Shown piece after piece: positions 23,387 to 33,860 of a stretch of DNA of 64,000 nt. The notes beneath the pieces are model-generated. The model was not told the origin of the DNA. It ran no database searches and worked only from the letters and a program-made list of their open reading frames with translations. This DNA is from Duganella sacchari (GTDB taxonomy: Bacteria; Pseudomonadota; Gammaproteobacteria; Burkholderiales; Burkholderiaceae_D): contig NZ_FRCX01000005.1 of the NCBI RefSeq assembly GCF_900143065.1, forward strand, positions 1-64,000, given 5' to 3'. Every line of letters begins with the position of its first letter. Position 1 is the stretch's first letter. The position numbers were made by a program, and so were the translations under genes.

Positions 23387-24934
23387 ATGACTACCATCAC
23401 CTCTCTGAATCGGACCGCCCCGGTAACCGCGAATCCAGTGGTTGCCGGCGCCTACACGTCCAACTCGGGCGCCGCCAACACCCCGGCCGGCGGTAATTCA
23501 TCCACCGTGGTGTCCCTGGGCGCCGCCGCCAACAGCGACGCGCAGGTCAAGCCGCTGGTATGGGAAAACCGTACCCGCAGCACCTCCGCCACGCTGATGG
23601 CGCAGAACTTCAACAACCAGCCCATGGCTGGCCGCTTGAAAGGTCTGGGCGGCGAACTGCTGAAGCAGATCGCCTATGACGGCGAAGACTTTTCGCAGTC
23701 GGTGCAGCAGGCGCCAACTGGCGTGCAAGCTGATACCTACGACATGCTGGTGTCGCCGTCGCAGGTGTCGCAGCACGGCATGGGTGACAACCAGATCGCG
23801 CTGACCGTCACTACCCGCAGTGGTGTGAAAGTGCAGCTGAAGCTGGACGCGGGCGACGGCAGCATCGCCGTGGAAGCGAAGAGCGATGGCAAATTGGACG
23901 AAACGGAACGCAAGGCCCTGGGCCAGTTATCGGAAGCCTTCCAGAAATCGATCGATGCATTGACCGAAGATCCGCCACGCATCGACCTGTCCGGCCTGAC
24001 GCAGTTCGACCATAACGCGCTGTCGTCGGTCGACCTCAAAGCCCAGGTCAAGATCAATCCGAAAGAAACGCAGCAGCTGGAATTCCACGCCGACAGCACG
24101 CAGCGCACGGTCAGCTTTAACGGCCCGGCCGGCAGTGCAAAAATTGCCGTGGACCTGAGCCAGGCGGCCAGCTGGGGCAGCAAGGCGCAGCAAGCCAAGG
24201 CGCTGAACAACTATCTGCAGCAGGTCGACCAGGCGGCAGGTCGCGGCCAAGGCAATGCCGACATGGTCAGCATGTTCAAGAATGCCTTCAAGGACATGAA
24301 CAGCGACTACGGCACGCCGCCAGCAGCACCAGCAAACAGCATCCTGCTCACGGACCAGGACCGCGCCATGACTACCGGCCTGGCAGACTTCAACGCATCG
24401 TTCGCGCAGACCGAAGTGCCGTCCAATCCACGCAAGCCGCAGGAGAAGGATACCTTCGAATATGAGCTGTCGCAAAAGACCAGCATTACCGGCCACTCGC
24501 AGCTGGACCGCGGCATCTCGCAGCAGCAGCAAGCGCACCTGAAAGCCAGCTATCACGCCCCGGTATCGGCCGATGCCAAGCTGGCGCTGACACTGAGCCT
24601 GAATTCGCAGAACTACAAGTTCGTGACGGTCGACGACTCGGCCAGCAGCAGCACCAATATCAGCTATGACAAAGGCAATCTGGCCAAAGCGACGCTGGAA
24701 ATGCAGGCCAGCCGCTCCACCCGTATCCTGACGTTCACGCTGGGCAAGCTGAAAGACGATCACACCACGCCATCGGGCAAGTCGATGTCGCGCGACCTGC
24801 TGTCCACGCTGGAACCTGAGCGTGACGGCCTGCCACAGTTGAACGACACCCAGCGCTCGATGATGCTGTCCAGACTCAATGACCAGATTTTCATGAAGGC
24901 CAATCCAGACGCGATACCAAATGAGCATACTTGA
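23387..24934 (+). CDS. Hypothetical protein, 515 aa
   Basis: A 515-residue soluble protein with no signal peptide and no recognised catalytic motif. The N-terminus is Ala/Asn/Thr/Gly-rich and low in complexity (residues 1-50). The middle contains a beta-rich stretch that includes TTRSGVKVQLKLDAGDGSIAVEAKSDG. Helical and Gln-rich parts follow, and there is no Cys. The composition is like secreted or flagellar-hook-type proteins of betaproteobacteria, but I cannot name a family. It overlaps the start of the DinB gene by 14 bases, so the two are co-translated. Confidence 0.65.
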   Translation: MTTITSLNRTAPVTANPVVAGAYTSNSGAANTPAGGNSSTVVSLGAAANSDAQVKPLVWENRTRSTSATLMAQNFNNQPMAGRLKGLGGELLKQIAYDGEDFSQSVQQAPTGVQADTYDMLVSPSQVSQHGMGDNQIALTVTTRSGVKVQLKLDAGDGSIAVEAKSDGKLDETERKALGQLSEAFQKSIDALTEDPPRIDLSGLTQFDHNALSSVDLKAQVKINPKETQQLEFHADSTQRTVSFNGPAGSAKIAVDLSQAASWGSKAQQAKALNNYLQQVDQAAGRGQGNADMVSMFKNAFKDMNSDYGTPPAAPANSILLTDQDRAMTTGLADFNASFAQTEVPSNPRKPQEKDTFEYELSQKTSITGHSQLDRGISQQQQAHLKASYHAPVSADAKLALTLSLNSQNYKFVTVDDSASSSTNISYDKGNLAKATLEMQASRSTRILTFTLGKLKDDHTTPSGKSMSRDLLSTLEPERDGLPQLNDTQRSMMLSRLNDQIFMKANPDAIPNEHT

Positions 24935-25457
24935 GCATATCGCCCTGCTGGCGCGTTATAACGCCGACATGAACCAGAAGCTGTACGACGCGGCAGCCCA
25001 GCTTTCGCAGGACGAGCTGACTGCCGACCGTAGCGCCTTCTTTGGCTCCCTGTGCGGCACCATGAATCACATGCTGGCGGGCGACACGATCTGGCTCAAA
25101 CGCTTTGCCGCGCATCCTGCCGCCTTCCCGGCACTGCAGGCCATGCACGATATCCCGCTGCCATCCGGCTCGCTGCGGCATACCTTCGGCGATAGCGTCG
25201 CTGCCCTGCGCCCGTATCGCGAGCAGCTGGACGCGATGATCCTCGCGCTGGCGCCGCAACTCCAGCCCGGGCATGTGGACGGCACGCTGGAATACCGCAG
25301 CACGCAGGGTGTCCTGTTTCACAAACACTTCGGCAGCGTGCTGCTGCACTTCTTCAACCATCAGACCCACCATCGCGGCCAGGCCAGCACGCTGCTGACG
25401 CAGGCCGGCATCGATATCGGCGTGACCGACCTGCTGGCCTGGGTGCCTGGCGCCTAG
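24921..25457 (+). CDS. DinB-family protein
   Basis: A 178-residue four-helix-bundle protein of the DinB/DUF664 superfamily. The three metal-binding His expected are present: MNHMLAGDTIW near residue 50, and the pair in LHFFNHQTHHRGQAS near residue 145. The N-terminal LARYNADMNQKLYDAA helix is typical. DinB proteins are metal-dependent and many use bacillithiol or similar thiols; no function is established for this subgroup. The start lies inside the end of the upstream gene. Confidence 0.88.
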   Translation: MSILEHIALLARYNADMNQKLYDAAAQLSQDELTADRSAFFGSLCGTMNHMLAGDTIWLKRFAAHPAAFPALQAMHDIPLPSGSLRHTFGDSVAALRPYREQLDAMILALAPQLQPGHVDGTLEYRSTQGVLFHKHFGSVLLHFFNHQTHHRGQASTLLTQAGIDIGVTDLLAWVPGA

Positions 25458-25473
25458 TCTTTGAAGGAAGCCC

Positions 25474-26802
25474 ATGTCGCTCGCCTACCGTGCCAATGCC
25501 GATTTCGCCAAGCTGAATCACCCGATGCGGGTGCCGCTGTCGGCGGAAATCCATTCACGCCCGTTCCTGCAATTGCAGGCGCCGGAAAGCCTGACCCATT
25601 TTGCGCTGTACCTGCAGCAGGACCAGCCCTCGCGCCAGAACCACCGTAGCAGCCAGCACCAGATCCTGGAACAACTGTGCCTGCACTACGGCGTGGCCAC
25701 ACCGCATCCGCAGGCGCGCTACTTCTTCCATGACTTCGGCCGCTTCCGCCTCAAGTGGGAATGCCATACCGAGTTCGCCACCTACACCTTTGTCGAACCG
25801 GGCGACGCCAGCCTCAATTGCCGCGCTTCGTTCGACCGCATGCCTTTGCAGCACGTGCCGCAGGAGTGGCTGGCGGGGCTGGAAGGCAAAATCATCGTCG
25901 CCGCCCACGTCCTGCTGTGCAAGGACGCGGACGATGCCGCCTTCGCCGACGGCATACAGGATCTGTTTCAGGGCAAGTCACTGGTCGGCAGCCACGCCGG
26001 CGCCAACGCGCAGGTATGGACCGACTTCCTGATCCAGCCCGATGGCTTCAGCCGTTTTGTGGTGCGCGATTTGCAGCTGCGCGAGTTCCAGGGCGGCCGC
26101 CTGGTGGGCCGGCTGCTGGAAATTGAAACCTACCGCATGATGGCCTTGCTCGGCCTGCCGCAAGCAGAAGCCACGCAACCGGCACTGAACGGCATCGAGA
26201 ACGAACTGGCCGGCCTGACCGCGACGCTGGTCAGCAACCAGGCCAATGGCGACCAGGAGCTACTGGACCGGATTACCGGCCTGGCCGCGCAACTGGAGAA
26301 GATCTCGGTCAACAACAGCTACCGCTTCGCCGCCTCGCAGGCTTACTTCAACCTGGTGCAGGCGCGCATCCAGGAACTCCGCGAAGTCCACGTGGAAGGC
26401 ACGCCAACGCTGGGAGAATTCATGAGCCGCCGCCTGGCGCCCGCAATGAACACCTGCAGCGCCGTGGCAGAGCGGCAGGAAACGCTGGCGCAGCGCATCG
26501 CCCGCAGCAACGACCTGCTGCGCACACGCGTCGGCATCGAGCAGGAACAGCAAAACCGCCGCATCCTGCAATCGCTGGATGCGCGCGCGGCCCAGCAACT
26601 GCGCCTGCAGCAGGCGGTAGAAGGCCTGTCGGTTGCGGCCATCTCCTACTACACGCTGGGACTGGTGGGCTATGTGGGCAAGGCCATGAAGGCAGGCAGC
26701 CTGCCGGTCAATCCGGACCTGATGACCGGCATCGCCGTGCCGCTGGTGATCGCCGGCGTATGGCTAGGCCTGCGCCGACTGCACCATCAGCTCAAGGGCT
26801 GA
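25474..26802 (+). CDS. DUF3422 membrane protein
   Basis: A 442-residue protein of the DUF3422 family, full length. Typical segments are HPMRVPLSAEIHSRPF at the start, FFHDFGRFRLKWECHTEF near residue 90 and a C-terminal pair of membrane helices. The family is widespread in proteobacteria and often described as a putative membrane-anchored protein with no defined activity. GAAGGAAGCCC precedes the ATG. It overlaps the convergent hydrolase gene by 16 bases. Confidence 0.88.
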   Translation: MSLAYRANADFAKLNHPMRVPLSAEIHSRPFLQLQAPESLTHFALYLQQDQPSRQNHRSSQHQILEQLCLHYGVATPHPQARYFFHDFGRFRLKWECHTEFATYTFVEPGDASLNCRASFDRMPLQHVPQEWLAGLEGKIIVAAHVLLCKDADDAAFADGIQDLFQGKSLVGSHAGANAQVWTDFLIQPDGFSRFVVRDLQLREFQGGRLVGRLLEIETYRMMALLGLPQAEATQPALNGIENELAGLTATLVSNQANGDQELLDRITGLAAQLEKISVNNSYRFAASQAYFNLVQARIQELREVHVEGTPTLGEFMSRRLAPAMNTCSAVAERQETLAQRIARSNDLLRTRVGIEQEQQNRRILQSLDARAAQQLRLQQAVEGLSVAAISYYTLGLVGYVGKAMKAGSLPVNPDLMTGIAVPLVIAGVWLGLRRLHHQLKG

Positions 26803-27629
26803 TTGAAACGGCCCGACAGGAAACTGGCGATACGCGTCTGCGTCGATTCCAGATAGGGGATGTTGATATGGTCGGAATCGGGAACGATTTCGTCCGCATG
26901 CAGCATGCCCAGTTTTTCCACCAGCAGGTCGGTATGCGAGTGCGGCACGATATCGTCTATCGCCGCGCGCAGCACATAGGTGGGCGCCTTGATCTGGTGG
27001 GCGTACTTCACCGATTCAAATTTATGCTGCAGCACATACTCCACCGGGATCGCCTTGAACTTGCGCTTGGCGATGGCGAGGATGGAATCGTAGGGCGTAA
27101 TCAGCACCATGGAATGCGCTTCGCGCTCCATCGCCACCTGTACCGCCACACCGGAACCCAGGCTGCGGCCAACCACTGCCATGCGTTTGGGATCGACGTG
27201 ATGGCGCTCGCTGAGCCAGTCATACAGCATGCGGCCATCTTCCACAAAGTGTTCTTCCGCCGGGTCGCCGTGCGAATCGCCGTAGCCGCGATAGTTCACC
27301 GCCAGCACCGCCATGCCGGGGAATAGCTTGCCAGCGTCGCGCGCGACCCAGGAGATTTCCTCGGAGCGTCCGCCAAAGTACACCACGCCCGGATGCGGGC
27401 CAGCCACCGGTGGCGTCATGAGCCAGCCGGATAAGCGTGTGCCATCCTTCGAGCGCACCACGATAGGCCGCGTGCGGTGTCCGCTGCTGTATGGCTTGAG
27501 TACTTCCCGCCTGCTGCCCAATGGATTGAACAGCAAACGCTTTTGATTGGCTGCGACAGCAGCGGTCAAACCCATCCACAACACGCTGACGATGCCCGCC
27601 AGGCCTGCGACTTTTTTGGAATTATTCAT
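26787..27629 (-). CDS. Membrane-anchored alpha/beta hydrolase
   Basis: A 280-residue protein with an N-terminal hydrophobic anchor (residues 7-28) and an alpha/beta hydrolase fold. The nucleophile elbow is GRSLGSG; the acid and His are likely Asp in IDDIVPH and His in DSDHINIP. Its nearest type is the BEM46/YfhR family of unknown-substrate hydrolases. Upstream in-frame codons would add a long tail that does not resemble the family, so the ATG at 27629 is preferred, although its ribosome site is weak. Confidence 0.8.
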   Translation of the reverse strand: MNNSKKVAGLAGIVSVLWMGLTAAVAANQKRLLFNPLGSRREVLKPYSSGHRTRPIVVRSKDGTRLSGWLMTPPVAGPHPGVVYFGGRSEEISWVARDAGKLFPGMAVLAVNYRGYGDSHGDPAEEHFVEDGRMLYDWLSERHHVDPKRMAVVGRSLGSGVAVQVAMEREAHSMVLITPYDSILAIAKRKFKAIPVEYVLQHKFESVKYAHQIKAPTYVLRAAIDDIVPHSHTDLLVEKLGMLHADEIVPDSDHINIPYLESTQTRIASFLSGRFNQPLS

Positions 27630-27790
27630 AGCTTCTACTTTACTCTTCTCCCGCATTGCCGCTGTACGCAAGCGTACAAATAACATCGCGGCGTGGTATA
27701 GACCACACATCGGGACGATTGCCTGTTTCTCAAGGCAGCTGACGCAAACCGGTATAATCTGCGCTTCGCTTTTTCCATACCAAGCTGACA

Positions 27791-28570
27791 ATGAAACCTG
27801 CTGTCGTTTTGCTGCATAGTTCCATGAGTTCCAAGTCCCAGTGGTCGTCGCTGAAAGCACAACTGGGTAGTGATTACCGCTGCATCGCCGTGGATTTGCA
27901 AGGCTATGGCGCATCGCCCTTCCCTTCCGGCGCGGCGGAAAGCGAAGCCTACGTCCACACGCTGGCGCATGAAGTCGATGCGGTCAGCGCCGCCATCGCC
28001 TCCGAGCTGGAGCCGGGCGAGGCGTTTCACCTGGTCGGCCATTCCTTCGGCGGCGCCTGCGCACTGCACATGGCGCGCCGCATGCCGCAACGCGTACTGT
28101 CGCTGACGCTGTTCGAGCCGGTGGCCTTCCACCTGCTGCCTGAACAGCATCCGGCCAAGGCGGAAATCGTCAACGTGGTCGCGCGCATCGGCGCCTGCGA
28201 CGAAGACCGCGATGCCACCCGTATCTTCATCGACTACTGGAACAGCGCCGGCTCGTTCGACAAGGCCCCCGCCGTTGCCCAAGACAAGATGATCGCAATG
28301 ATCGCCAAGGTGCGCCTGGACTTTCAGGCCCTGCTGGGCGAACCTGCAGGCCTGGACGATTTGTCCATGTTGACCATGCCATCACTGGTTATGGCCGGCG
28401 AGAAGAGCCCTGCTTCCACGCGTCTGCTGGTGGAACAGCTGGGCGTATCGCTGCCCAATGCCACGGCGGCGAAAACGCGCGGCGCCCATATGGGGCCGAT
28501 CACCCACGGCGACGTCGTCAACCCAATGATCGCCGCCTTCCTCAGCGGCGCCGAAGTCACCACCGACTAA
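27791..28570 (+). CDS. Alpha/beta-fold hydrolase
   Basis: A 259-residue single-domain esterase/lipase-like protein. The oxyanion-hole strand is VVLLHSSMSS at the N-terminus, the nucleophile elbow is LVGHSFGG near residue 85 and the catalytic His is in TRGAHMGPITHG. It is divergent from the membrane-anchored hydrolase, across a 161-base gap, and is followed 13 bases later by an exported amidase-family gene on the same strand. The substrate is unknown. Confidence 0.85.
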   Translation: MKPAVVLLHSSMSSKSQWSSLKAQLGSDYRCIAVDLQGYGASPFPSGAAESEAYVHTLAHEVDAVSAAIASELEPGEAFHLVGHSFGGACALHMARRMPQRVLSLTLFEPVAFHLLPEQHPAKAEIVNVVARIGACDEDRDATRIFIDYWNSAGSFDKAPAVAQDKMIAMIAKVRLDFQALLGEPAGLDDLSMLTMPSLVMAGEKSPASTRLLVEQLGVSLPNATAAKTRGAHMGPITHGDVVNPMIAAFLSGAEVTTD

Positions 28571-28583
28571 GAAAGACCATCCC

Positions 28584-29594
28584 ATGCGCCTCCCTGTCCT
28601 GCTGCTAAGTCTCCTGACCTTCCATGCCGCAGCGACAGCGGCCGACTACAACCTGCCGGCACGGCCAGACACCGTCGCATGGGGCTATTATTCCGGCCAG
28701 TCCAAACCGGTGCTGACAGTGCACAGCGGCGACACGGTGCGCATGCAGGCGCTATCCACCTGCGGCTCGCCAGAGCGCCTGATGGCGGCCGGTATCAAGC
28801 CGGAAGACATCCCACCTTACACGGCGCCCATCTACGAGCAGGTCAAGGACAAAGGCCCGGGCGGCCATATCCTCACTGGCCCCGTCGCCATCGAAGAAGC
28901 GGAACCGGGCGACGTGCTGGAAGTGCAGATCCTCAAAGTGGACCTGGACGCCAACTTCGCCTGCAACGCCTTTGCGCTGAACAAAGGCTTCCTGCCGATG
29001 GAGTATCCGTATAGCCGCTTCAAAATTGTGCCGCTCGACCGGCAAAAAATGATCGGCCACTTTGCAGCGGGCATAGAGATTCCGTTACGCCCCTTCTTCG
29101 GCAGCATGGGCGTGGCGCCATCTGGCGGCAAGATCGACAGCGCGCCGCCGTTTGCCCACGCAGGCAATATGGATAACAAACACCTGGTGGCCGGCACCAC
29201 GCTGTACATCCCGGTCGCCGCCAAGGGCGCCTTGTTCCAGGTGGGCGACGGCCATGCGGCGCAAGGCAACGGCGAAGTTGACATCACCGCGCTGGAGACG
29301 TACCTGAGCGGGAGCTTCCGCCTTGTCGTCCACAAGAACAAGCACCTGCTGTGGCCACGCGCGGAAACGCCGACGCACATCATCACCATGGGCTTTAGTC
29401 CGGACCTGAAGACCGCCACCGAACATGCGTTGCGCGACATGATCGACTATCTGGTCACAGAAAAACAGTTGAACCGCGATGAAGCATATATGCTATCCAG
29501 CGTGGCCGTGGATATGGAGATCACGCAGCTGGTAGACGGTAACGTCGGCGTACACGCCATGCTGCCCAGGCAGATTTTCAAGAGCACCAGATAG
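28584..29594 (+). CDS. Exported acetamidase/formamidase-family protein
   Basis: A 336-residue protein of the FmdA/AmdA family, which hydrolyses short amides to the acid and ammonia. A signal peptide (about 19 residues, ending TAAD) directs it outside the cytoplasm. Family segments include VHSGDTVRMQAL, the acidic GPGGHILTGPVAIEEAEPGD and GDGHAAQGNGEVDITALE, whose His and Asp residues lie near the active site. The N-terminus differs from cytoplasmic FmdA by the added signal. It follows the hydrolase by 13 bases and probably shares its transcript. Confidence 0.85.
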   Translation: MRLPVLLLSLLTFHAAATAADYNLPARPDTVAWGYYSGQSKPVLTVHSGDTVRMQALSTCGSPERLMAAGIKPEDIPPYTAPIYEQVKDKGPGGHILTGPVAIEEAEPGDVLEVQILKVDLDANFACNAFALNKGFLPMEYPYSRFKIVPLDRQKMIGHFAAGIEIPLRPFFGSMGVAPSGGKIDSAPPFAHAGNMDNKHLVAGTTLYIPVAAKGALFQVGDGHAAQGNGEVDITALETYLSGSFRLVVHKNKHLLWPRAETPTHIITMGFSPDLKTATEHALRDMIDYLVTEKQLNRDEAYMLSSVAVDMEITQLVDGNVGVHAMLPRQIFKSTR

Positions 29595-29606
29595 CGCGTT
29601 GGGCCA

Positions 29607-30749
29607 TCAGCGACGACCGGAGCGCGTCGCGACATCGACCCACACCGCCAGCGTCAAGATGCCGCCTTTGACGATCATCTGCCAGTAGGTGTCAACGTCC
29701 AGCATGGACATGCCGTTGTCCAGCGACGCCATCACCAGCGCACCAATCAGGGCGCCATACACCGTACCGGAGCCGCCGCGCATCGACGTGCCGCCAATGA
29801 AGCAGGCGGCAATCGCATCCAGTTCGCCGGAGGTGCCTGCCGATGGCGAACCTGCAGCCATGCGCGCGGTATTCAGCAAACCGGCCAAGGCGCACATCAA
29901 ACCCATGATACCGAAGATCCATAGCTTCACTGCCTGTACATTAATACCCGAAAGACGCGTCGCCTCCATATTGCTGCCCACCGCGTAGATGCGGCGCCCG
30001 AACACGGTCTGCGTCGCGATGTAGCTGAATATCCCCAGTAGTACCAGCAACAGCAGCACTGGCAGCGGTATCCCTTCATACTCATTGAGCGTGCTGACAA
30101 ACGCAAACAGCACCGCGCCTATCGCTGCCAGACGCACCGCGTGGCGCCACAGCGCAGGCACTGGCAGATGATGGCGCGCGAGGTTGACGCGCTGGCGCCA
30201 GATCAGCACCGCAGCCAGCACAAACAGCAGCACGCCCAATGCCATGCCCGCTTGCGGCGGCAGATAACCCTGCCCCAGCTGCACCATGGACTCCGACACC
30301 GGCGCCACCGTTGCGCCGCCCGTCACGCCCAGCACGATGCCGCGATAGGCCAGCATGCCGCCCAGGCCGACAATGAACGACGGTATGCCTGCATACGCGG
30401 TCAGGAAGCCGTTAAATAAACCCAGCACCAATCCGCAAGCCAGTACCACCGCCACCGTCGCAGGTAGCGGCATGTGCTGCGTCACGTCCAGTACCGCCGC
30501 TATGCCGCCCAATAGCCCCAGCAGCGAACCGACGGACAAATCAATCTCCCCGGCGATAATCACGAACACCATGCCGCAGGCGACGATGCCCGTGACGGCC
30601 ATCTGCCGCATCAGGTTGGAGAGATTGCGCGGCGAGATAAATCCGCCTTCCGTTTTCATGCTGAAGAAGGTCCAGATAATGGCAATCGCAATCAGCAGCG
30701 CGAGAAGTTTGTACTGCGTGAAGAACTGTTTGATTTTAGTGGGAGTCAT
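29607..30749 (-). CDS. xylH: D-xylose ABC transporter permease
   Basis: A 380-residue permease with about ten hydrophobic segments, the typical size of XylH. The family pattern [22 protein letters not shown] lies near residue 75 and the EAA-like coupling region is seen as [33 protein letters not shown]. It forms the channel of the xylose importer with XylG and XylF. Its start lies within the end of xylG (14-base overlap), so the three genes form one operon. Confidence 0.9.
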   Translation of the reverse strand: MTPTKIKQFFTQYKLLALLIAIAIIWTFFSMKTEGGFISPRNLSNLMRQMAVTGIVACGMVFVIIAGEIDLSVGSLLGLLGGIAAVLDVTQHMPLPATVAVVLACGLVLGLFNGFLTAYAGIPSFIVGLGGMLAYRGIVLGVTGGATVAPVSESMVQLGQGYLPPQAGMALGVLLFVLAAVLIWRQRVNLARHHLPVPALWRHAVRLAAIGAVLFAFVSTLNEYEGIPLPVLLLLVLLGIFSYIATQTVFGRRIYAVGSNMEATRLSGINVQAVKLWIFGIMGLMCALAGLLNTARMAAGSPSAGTSGELDAIAACFIGGTSMRGGSGTVYGALIGALVMASLDNGMSMLDVDTYWQMIVKGGILTLAVWVDVATRSGRR

Positions 30750-32268
30750 GGTGCGCCAAAGCCGCTGAGAGTAGGATTTCCTGAGTCAGGTTCTGATTAA
30801 CAAAATCGCCGCGCAACTGGCCTTCACCCATCACCAGCACGCGGTCGGACACGCCCAGCACCTCCGGCAGTTCCGACGACACCATGATGATGGCGACGCC
30901 CTGGCTGGCCAGTTCCAGCATCAGCTTGTAGATTTCGAATTTGGCGCCCACATCCACGCCGCGCGTGGGCTCGTCAAGTATCAGCACCTTGGGTCTGGTG
31001 AGCAGCATCTTGGACAGCACGGCCTTTTGCTGATTGCCGCCCGATAGTGATGTAATCGGCAGGAATGGACTGGCCGTCCTGAGTCCCAGCCGCACGATCT
31101 CTTCGCTGACGGTTTTCAGCTCGGCCTCGCGGTCAATGCGCGTGAAGCGCGCGTAGCGTTCCAGCACCGCCAGCGTCATGTTCTGCCCCACATCCAGGTC
31201 GCGCACAATGCCGTGCTGTTTGCGATCCTCCGGCACCAGCGCCAGGCCATTGCGGATGGCTTTCAACGGCGTGCGGGTATCGATCTTCGCGCCATTCAGC
31301 CACACCTCCGCCTCGCACGCGCCAGGATAGGCGCCAAATAGCGCGGACACCAGCTCCGTGCGCCCTGCACCTACCAGGCCGGCAATGCCAAGGATCTCCC
31401 CCTGGCGCAGCGTGAAGGAAACGTTATCGACCTTTTTACGTTCAGGCTTGTCGATGTCGTAGCACGTGACATGGCGCGCCTCGAACACCACATCGCCGAG
31501 CGTGCGCTCCAGCTGCGGATACAGCTGATGCATCTCCCGCCCGACCATCTGCGCGATGATCTGCCTTACGTCCATCTGCTGCATCGGCGTGGTGGCGATA
31601 TGTTTTCCGTCGCGGATCACCACGATGGTGTCGCAAATAGCTTCCACTTCATCCAGCTTGTGCGAAATGTAGACGCACGCCACGCCCTTGGCTTTCAGTC
31701 CGCGTATGATCTCCAGCAGCACCCGCGTTTCGGCAGCCGTCAACGATGACGAAGGCTCATCGAGAATCAGCAGGCGCGCGTTCTTGTTAAGGGCCTTGGC
31801 TATTTCAATCAGCTGCTGGTGTCCGCCACCGTAGTTCATGACCGGCAGCGCCACATTCACGTCATCAAGCTTGAGTTCTTTCAGCAGCGCTTCCGCGCGC
31901 TGATGCATGGCGGGATAATGCATGCGGCCACCCGGCAGCGTGATCTCGTTGCCAAGGAAGAGATTTTCGGTCACCGACAACTCAGGTACCAGCATCAGCT
32001 CCTGATGGATGATGACGATGCCTGCCGCTTCACTCTCGCGTATCGACTGTGCCTTGAGCGGCTGGCCATCCCACAGAATTTCACCGTCCCAGCTGCCATG
32101 CGGATAGACCGCCGACAGCACTTTCATCAAGGTCGATTTACCGGCGCCGTTCTCGCCGCACAAACCAATGCACTCACCGGGCTTGATGTTCAAGTCGATA
32201 CCGTCAAGCGCAGGCACACCGCCGAACTTCTTGACGATGCCCTTCATTTCCAGCAAATAGCCAGACAT
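30736..32268 (-). CDS. xylG: D-xylose ABC transporter ATP-binding protein
   Basis: A 510-residue tandem ATPase typical of sugar importers. The first nucleotide-binding domain has Walker [10 protein letters not shown], signature YGGGHQQ and Walker [12 protein letters not shown]. The second has a degenerate Walker A (GLVGAGRTE), as is normal for this family, with signature LSGGNQQKA and Walker [13 protein letters not shown]. The length and neighbours support XylG. Its first base overlaps the stop of xylF. Confidence 0.92.
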   Translation of the reverse strand: MSGYLLEMKGIVKKFGGVPALDGIDLNIKPGECIGLCGENGAGKSTLMKVLSAVYPHGSWDGEILWDGQPLKAQSIRESEAAGIVIIHQELMLVPELSVTENLFLGNEITLPGGRMHYPAMHQRAEALLKELKLDDVNVALPVMNYGGGHQQLIEIAKALNKNARLLILDEPSSSLTAAETRVLLEIIRGLKAKGVACVYISHKLDEVEAICDTIVVIRDGKHIATTPMQQMDVRQIIAQMVGREMHQLYPQLERTLGDVVFEARHVTCYDIDKPERKKVDNVSFTLRQGEILGIAGLVGAGRTELVSALFGAYPGACEAEVWLNGAKIDTRTPLKAIRNGLALVPEDRKQHGIVRDLDVGQNMTLAVLERYARFTRIDREAELKTVSEEIVRLGLRTASPFLPITSLSGGNQQKAVLSKMLLTRPKVLILDEPTRGVDVGAKFEIYKLMLELASQGVAIIMVSSELPEVLGVSDRVLVMGEGQLRGDFVNQNLTQEILLSAALAHHDSH

Positions 32269-33272
32269 TACTTGCCCGAGATTTGGGCTTGCGTGTAGAA
32301 GCCGTCCTTGACCACCAGGTCCACATTCGCCTTGGTCAGCAGCACAGGCTTGAGGAACAAGGCATCGACTTGCTTGAAGCCGTTGTCATATTTGGCGTTG
32401 AATGCAGGCTTCTCATTGCGCACCAGCTGCACCGACAGCTTGGCAGCCTCCGACGCGATCAGCTTCAGCGGCTTGTACACCGTCAGCGTTTGCGTGCCGG
32501 CGATCACGCGTTTCACCGCCGCCAGGTCGGAGTCCTGGCCCGACACAGCGACCTTGCCATCCAGCTTCTGCGCAGCCAGCGCCTGAATCGCGCCGCCAGC
32601 AGTAACGTCATTCGAAGCCACCACGGCATCGATCTTGTTGCCATTCGCGGTGAGCGCATTTTCAACAATCGACATCGCCTCCGCCGGGCTCCAGTCCTTG
32701 ACCCACTGCTTGCCGACGACTTTCACATCGCCCTTGTCAATCAAGGGCTGCAGCACTTTCAGCTGGCCGTCGCGCAGCATCTTGGCGTTGCTGTCGGTTG
32801 GCGCGCCGCCCAGCAGATAGAAGTTCCCCTTCGGCCTGGCCGCCAGCACGCCTTGCGCCTGCAACTGGCCAACCATATTGTTATCGAAGGAGATGTAGGC
32901 GTCGATATCCGCATTCATGATCAGGCGGTCGTAGGAGACGACCTTGATCCTGGCCTTCTTCGCCTCGCGCACCGCGTTGGTCAGCACGGTGGCGTTATAG
33001 GGAACGATGACCAGCACATCGACGCCGCGCGCGATGAGATTTTCAATCTGAGCGATCTGACGCTGCTCGCTGGCGTCAGCCGACTGCACAAACACCTTGG
33101 CCCCCTGCTGCTCGGCGGCGGCGACAAAATAGTCGCGGTCGCGCGCCCAGCGCTCCACACGCAGGTCGTCAATCGAGAAGCCGATCTTGGGGGTTTTGGC
33201 ATCGGCCATGGCGTTGCCACCCGCGACAGCCAGCATCACGGCAATAGCGGCCGTGCTCAGTAATTTCTTCAT
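32268..33272 (-). CDS. xylF: D-xylose-binding periplasmic protein
   Basis: A 334-residue exported sugar-binding protein with a signal peptide ending NAMAD. The mature start [21 protein letters not shown] and [10 protein letters not shown] are characteristic of XylF, including the Arg and Asp that contact xylose. It is the receptor for the XylGH importer and the first gene of the operon. No xylR or xylose catabolic gene is in the window. The upstream region contains a TATAAC-like box (near 33347, minus strand), which is a candidate promoter only. Confidence 0.92.
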   Translation of the reverse strand: MKKLLSTAAIAVMLAVAGGNAMADAKTPKIGFSIDDLRVERWARDRDYFVAAAEQQGAKVFVQSADASEQRQIAQIENLIARGVDVLVIVPYNATVLTNAVREAKKARIKVVSYDRLIMNADIDAYISFDNNMVGQLQAQGVLAARPKGNFYLLGGAPTDSNAKMLRDGQLKVLQPLIDKGDVKVVGKQWVKDWSPAEAMSIVENALTANGNKIDAVVASNDVTAGGAIQALAAQKLDGKVAVSGQDSDLAAVKRVIAGTQTLTVYKPLKLIASEAAKLSVQLVRNEKPAFNAKYDNGFKQVDALFLKPVLLTKANVDLVVKDGFYTQAQISGK

Positions 33273-33462
33273 CGTTTTCAGTCTCCAGTTTGCCGAGTTC
33301 TATGCCCAACGCTATGTCGTGGCAGGCCTGTCCATCCTGCCTCGCTGCGTTATAGTACATCAGGCAGCCAGCCCAGACGTGGGCAGTACGGCGCTCAACG
33401 GATGCCCCTCGATTCGCGCAATATCAAGTACACCATCTCGTACACGGTGCTAGACTGGCCTT

Positions 33463-33858
33463 ATGACGCCCGCCACCAATCCCACCTCCCTGATAGAGAC
33501 CATTGAAGCACGGATGGACGGCAGAGTTTCGTCCATAGAAACTACCTACACTGAGTTTTCCAAACGCATGGATGAGCGGCAGAAGAACTCCGATGCCAAA
33601 TTTGATCGTATCGAGACAATGCTAGCGGAAATGCGAACGTCACTGGCCAATTTGCGCATTACCATTATCATCACTGGCATTACCGTCATCCTCGGCGTCG
33701 CAGCACTCAACGCCACCGTGATGTCCAACATGATTGCCTCATTCGAGTCCGGCAAAAACCTCAGCACTGCGCAGGCCGAAGTAAAACGGCAAACAGAAGA
33801 AACGGCCAAGCTCCTGAGAAAAATTCAGGCCGACCTGGAAAAAACCGGGAAGAAATAA
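33463..33858 (+). CDS. Coiled-coil single-pass membrane protein
   Basis: A 131-residue protein. An N-terminal heptad-rich helix (about residues 8-65, including two MDxR and MDERQKN stretches) leads to one hydrophobic segment (about 65-95, LRITIIITGITVILG) and a basic C-terminal coiled coil ending in KIQADLEKTGKK. This resembles small membrane-tethered coiled-coil proteins found near phage or accessory genes. The function is unknown. It lies between the divergent xylF promoter and the convergent lipoprotein gene, three bases away. Confidence 0.65.
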   Translation: MTPATNPTSLIETIEARMDGRVSSIETTYTEFSKRMDERQKNSDAKFDRIETMLAEMRTSLANLRITIIITGITVILGVAALNATVMSNMIASFESGKNLSTAQAEVKRQTEETAKLLRKIQADLEKTGKK

Positions 33859-33860
33859 GT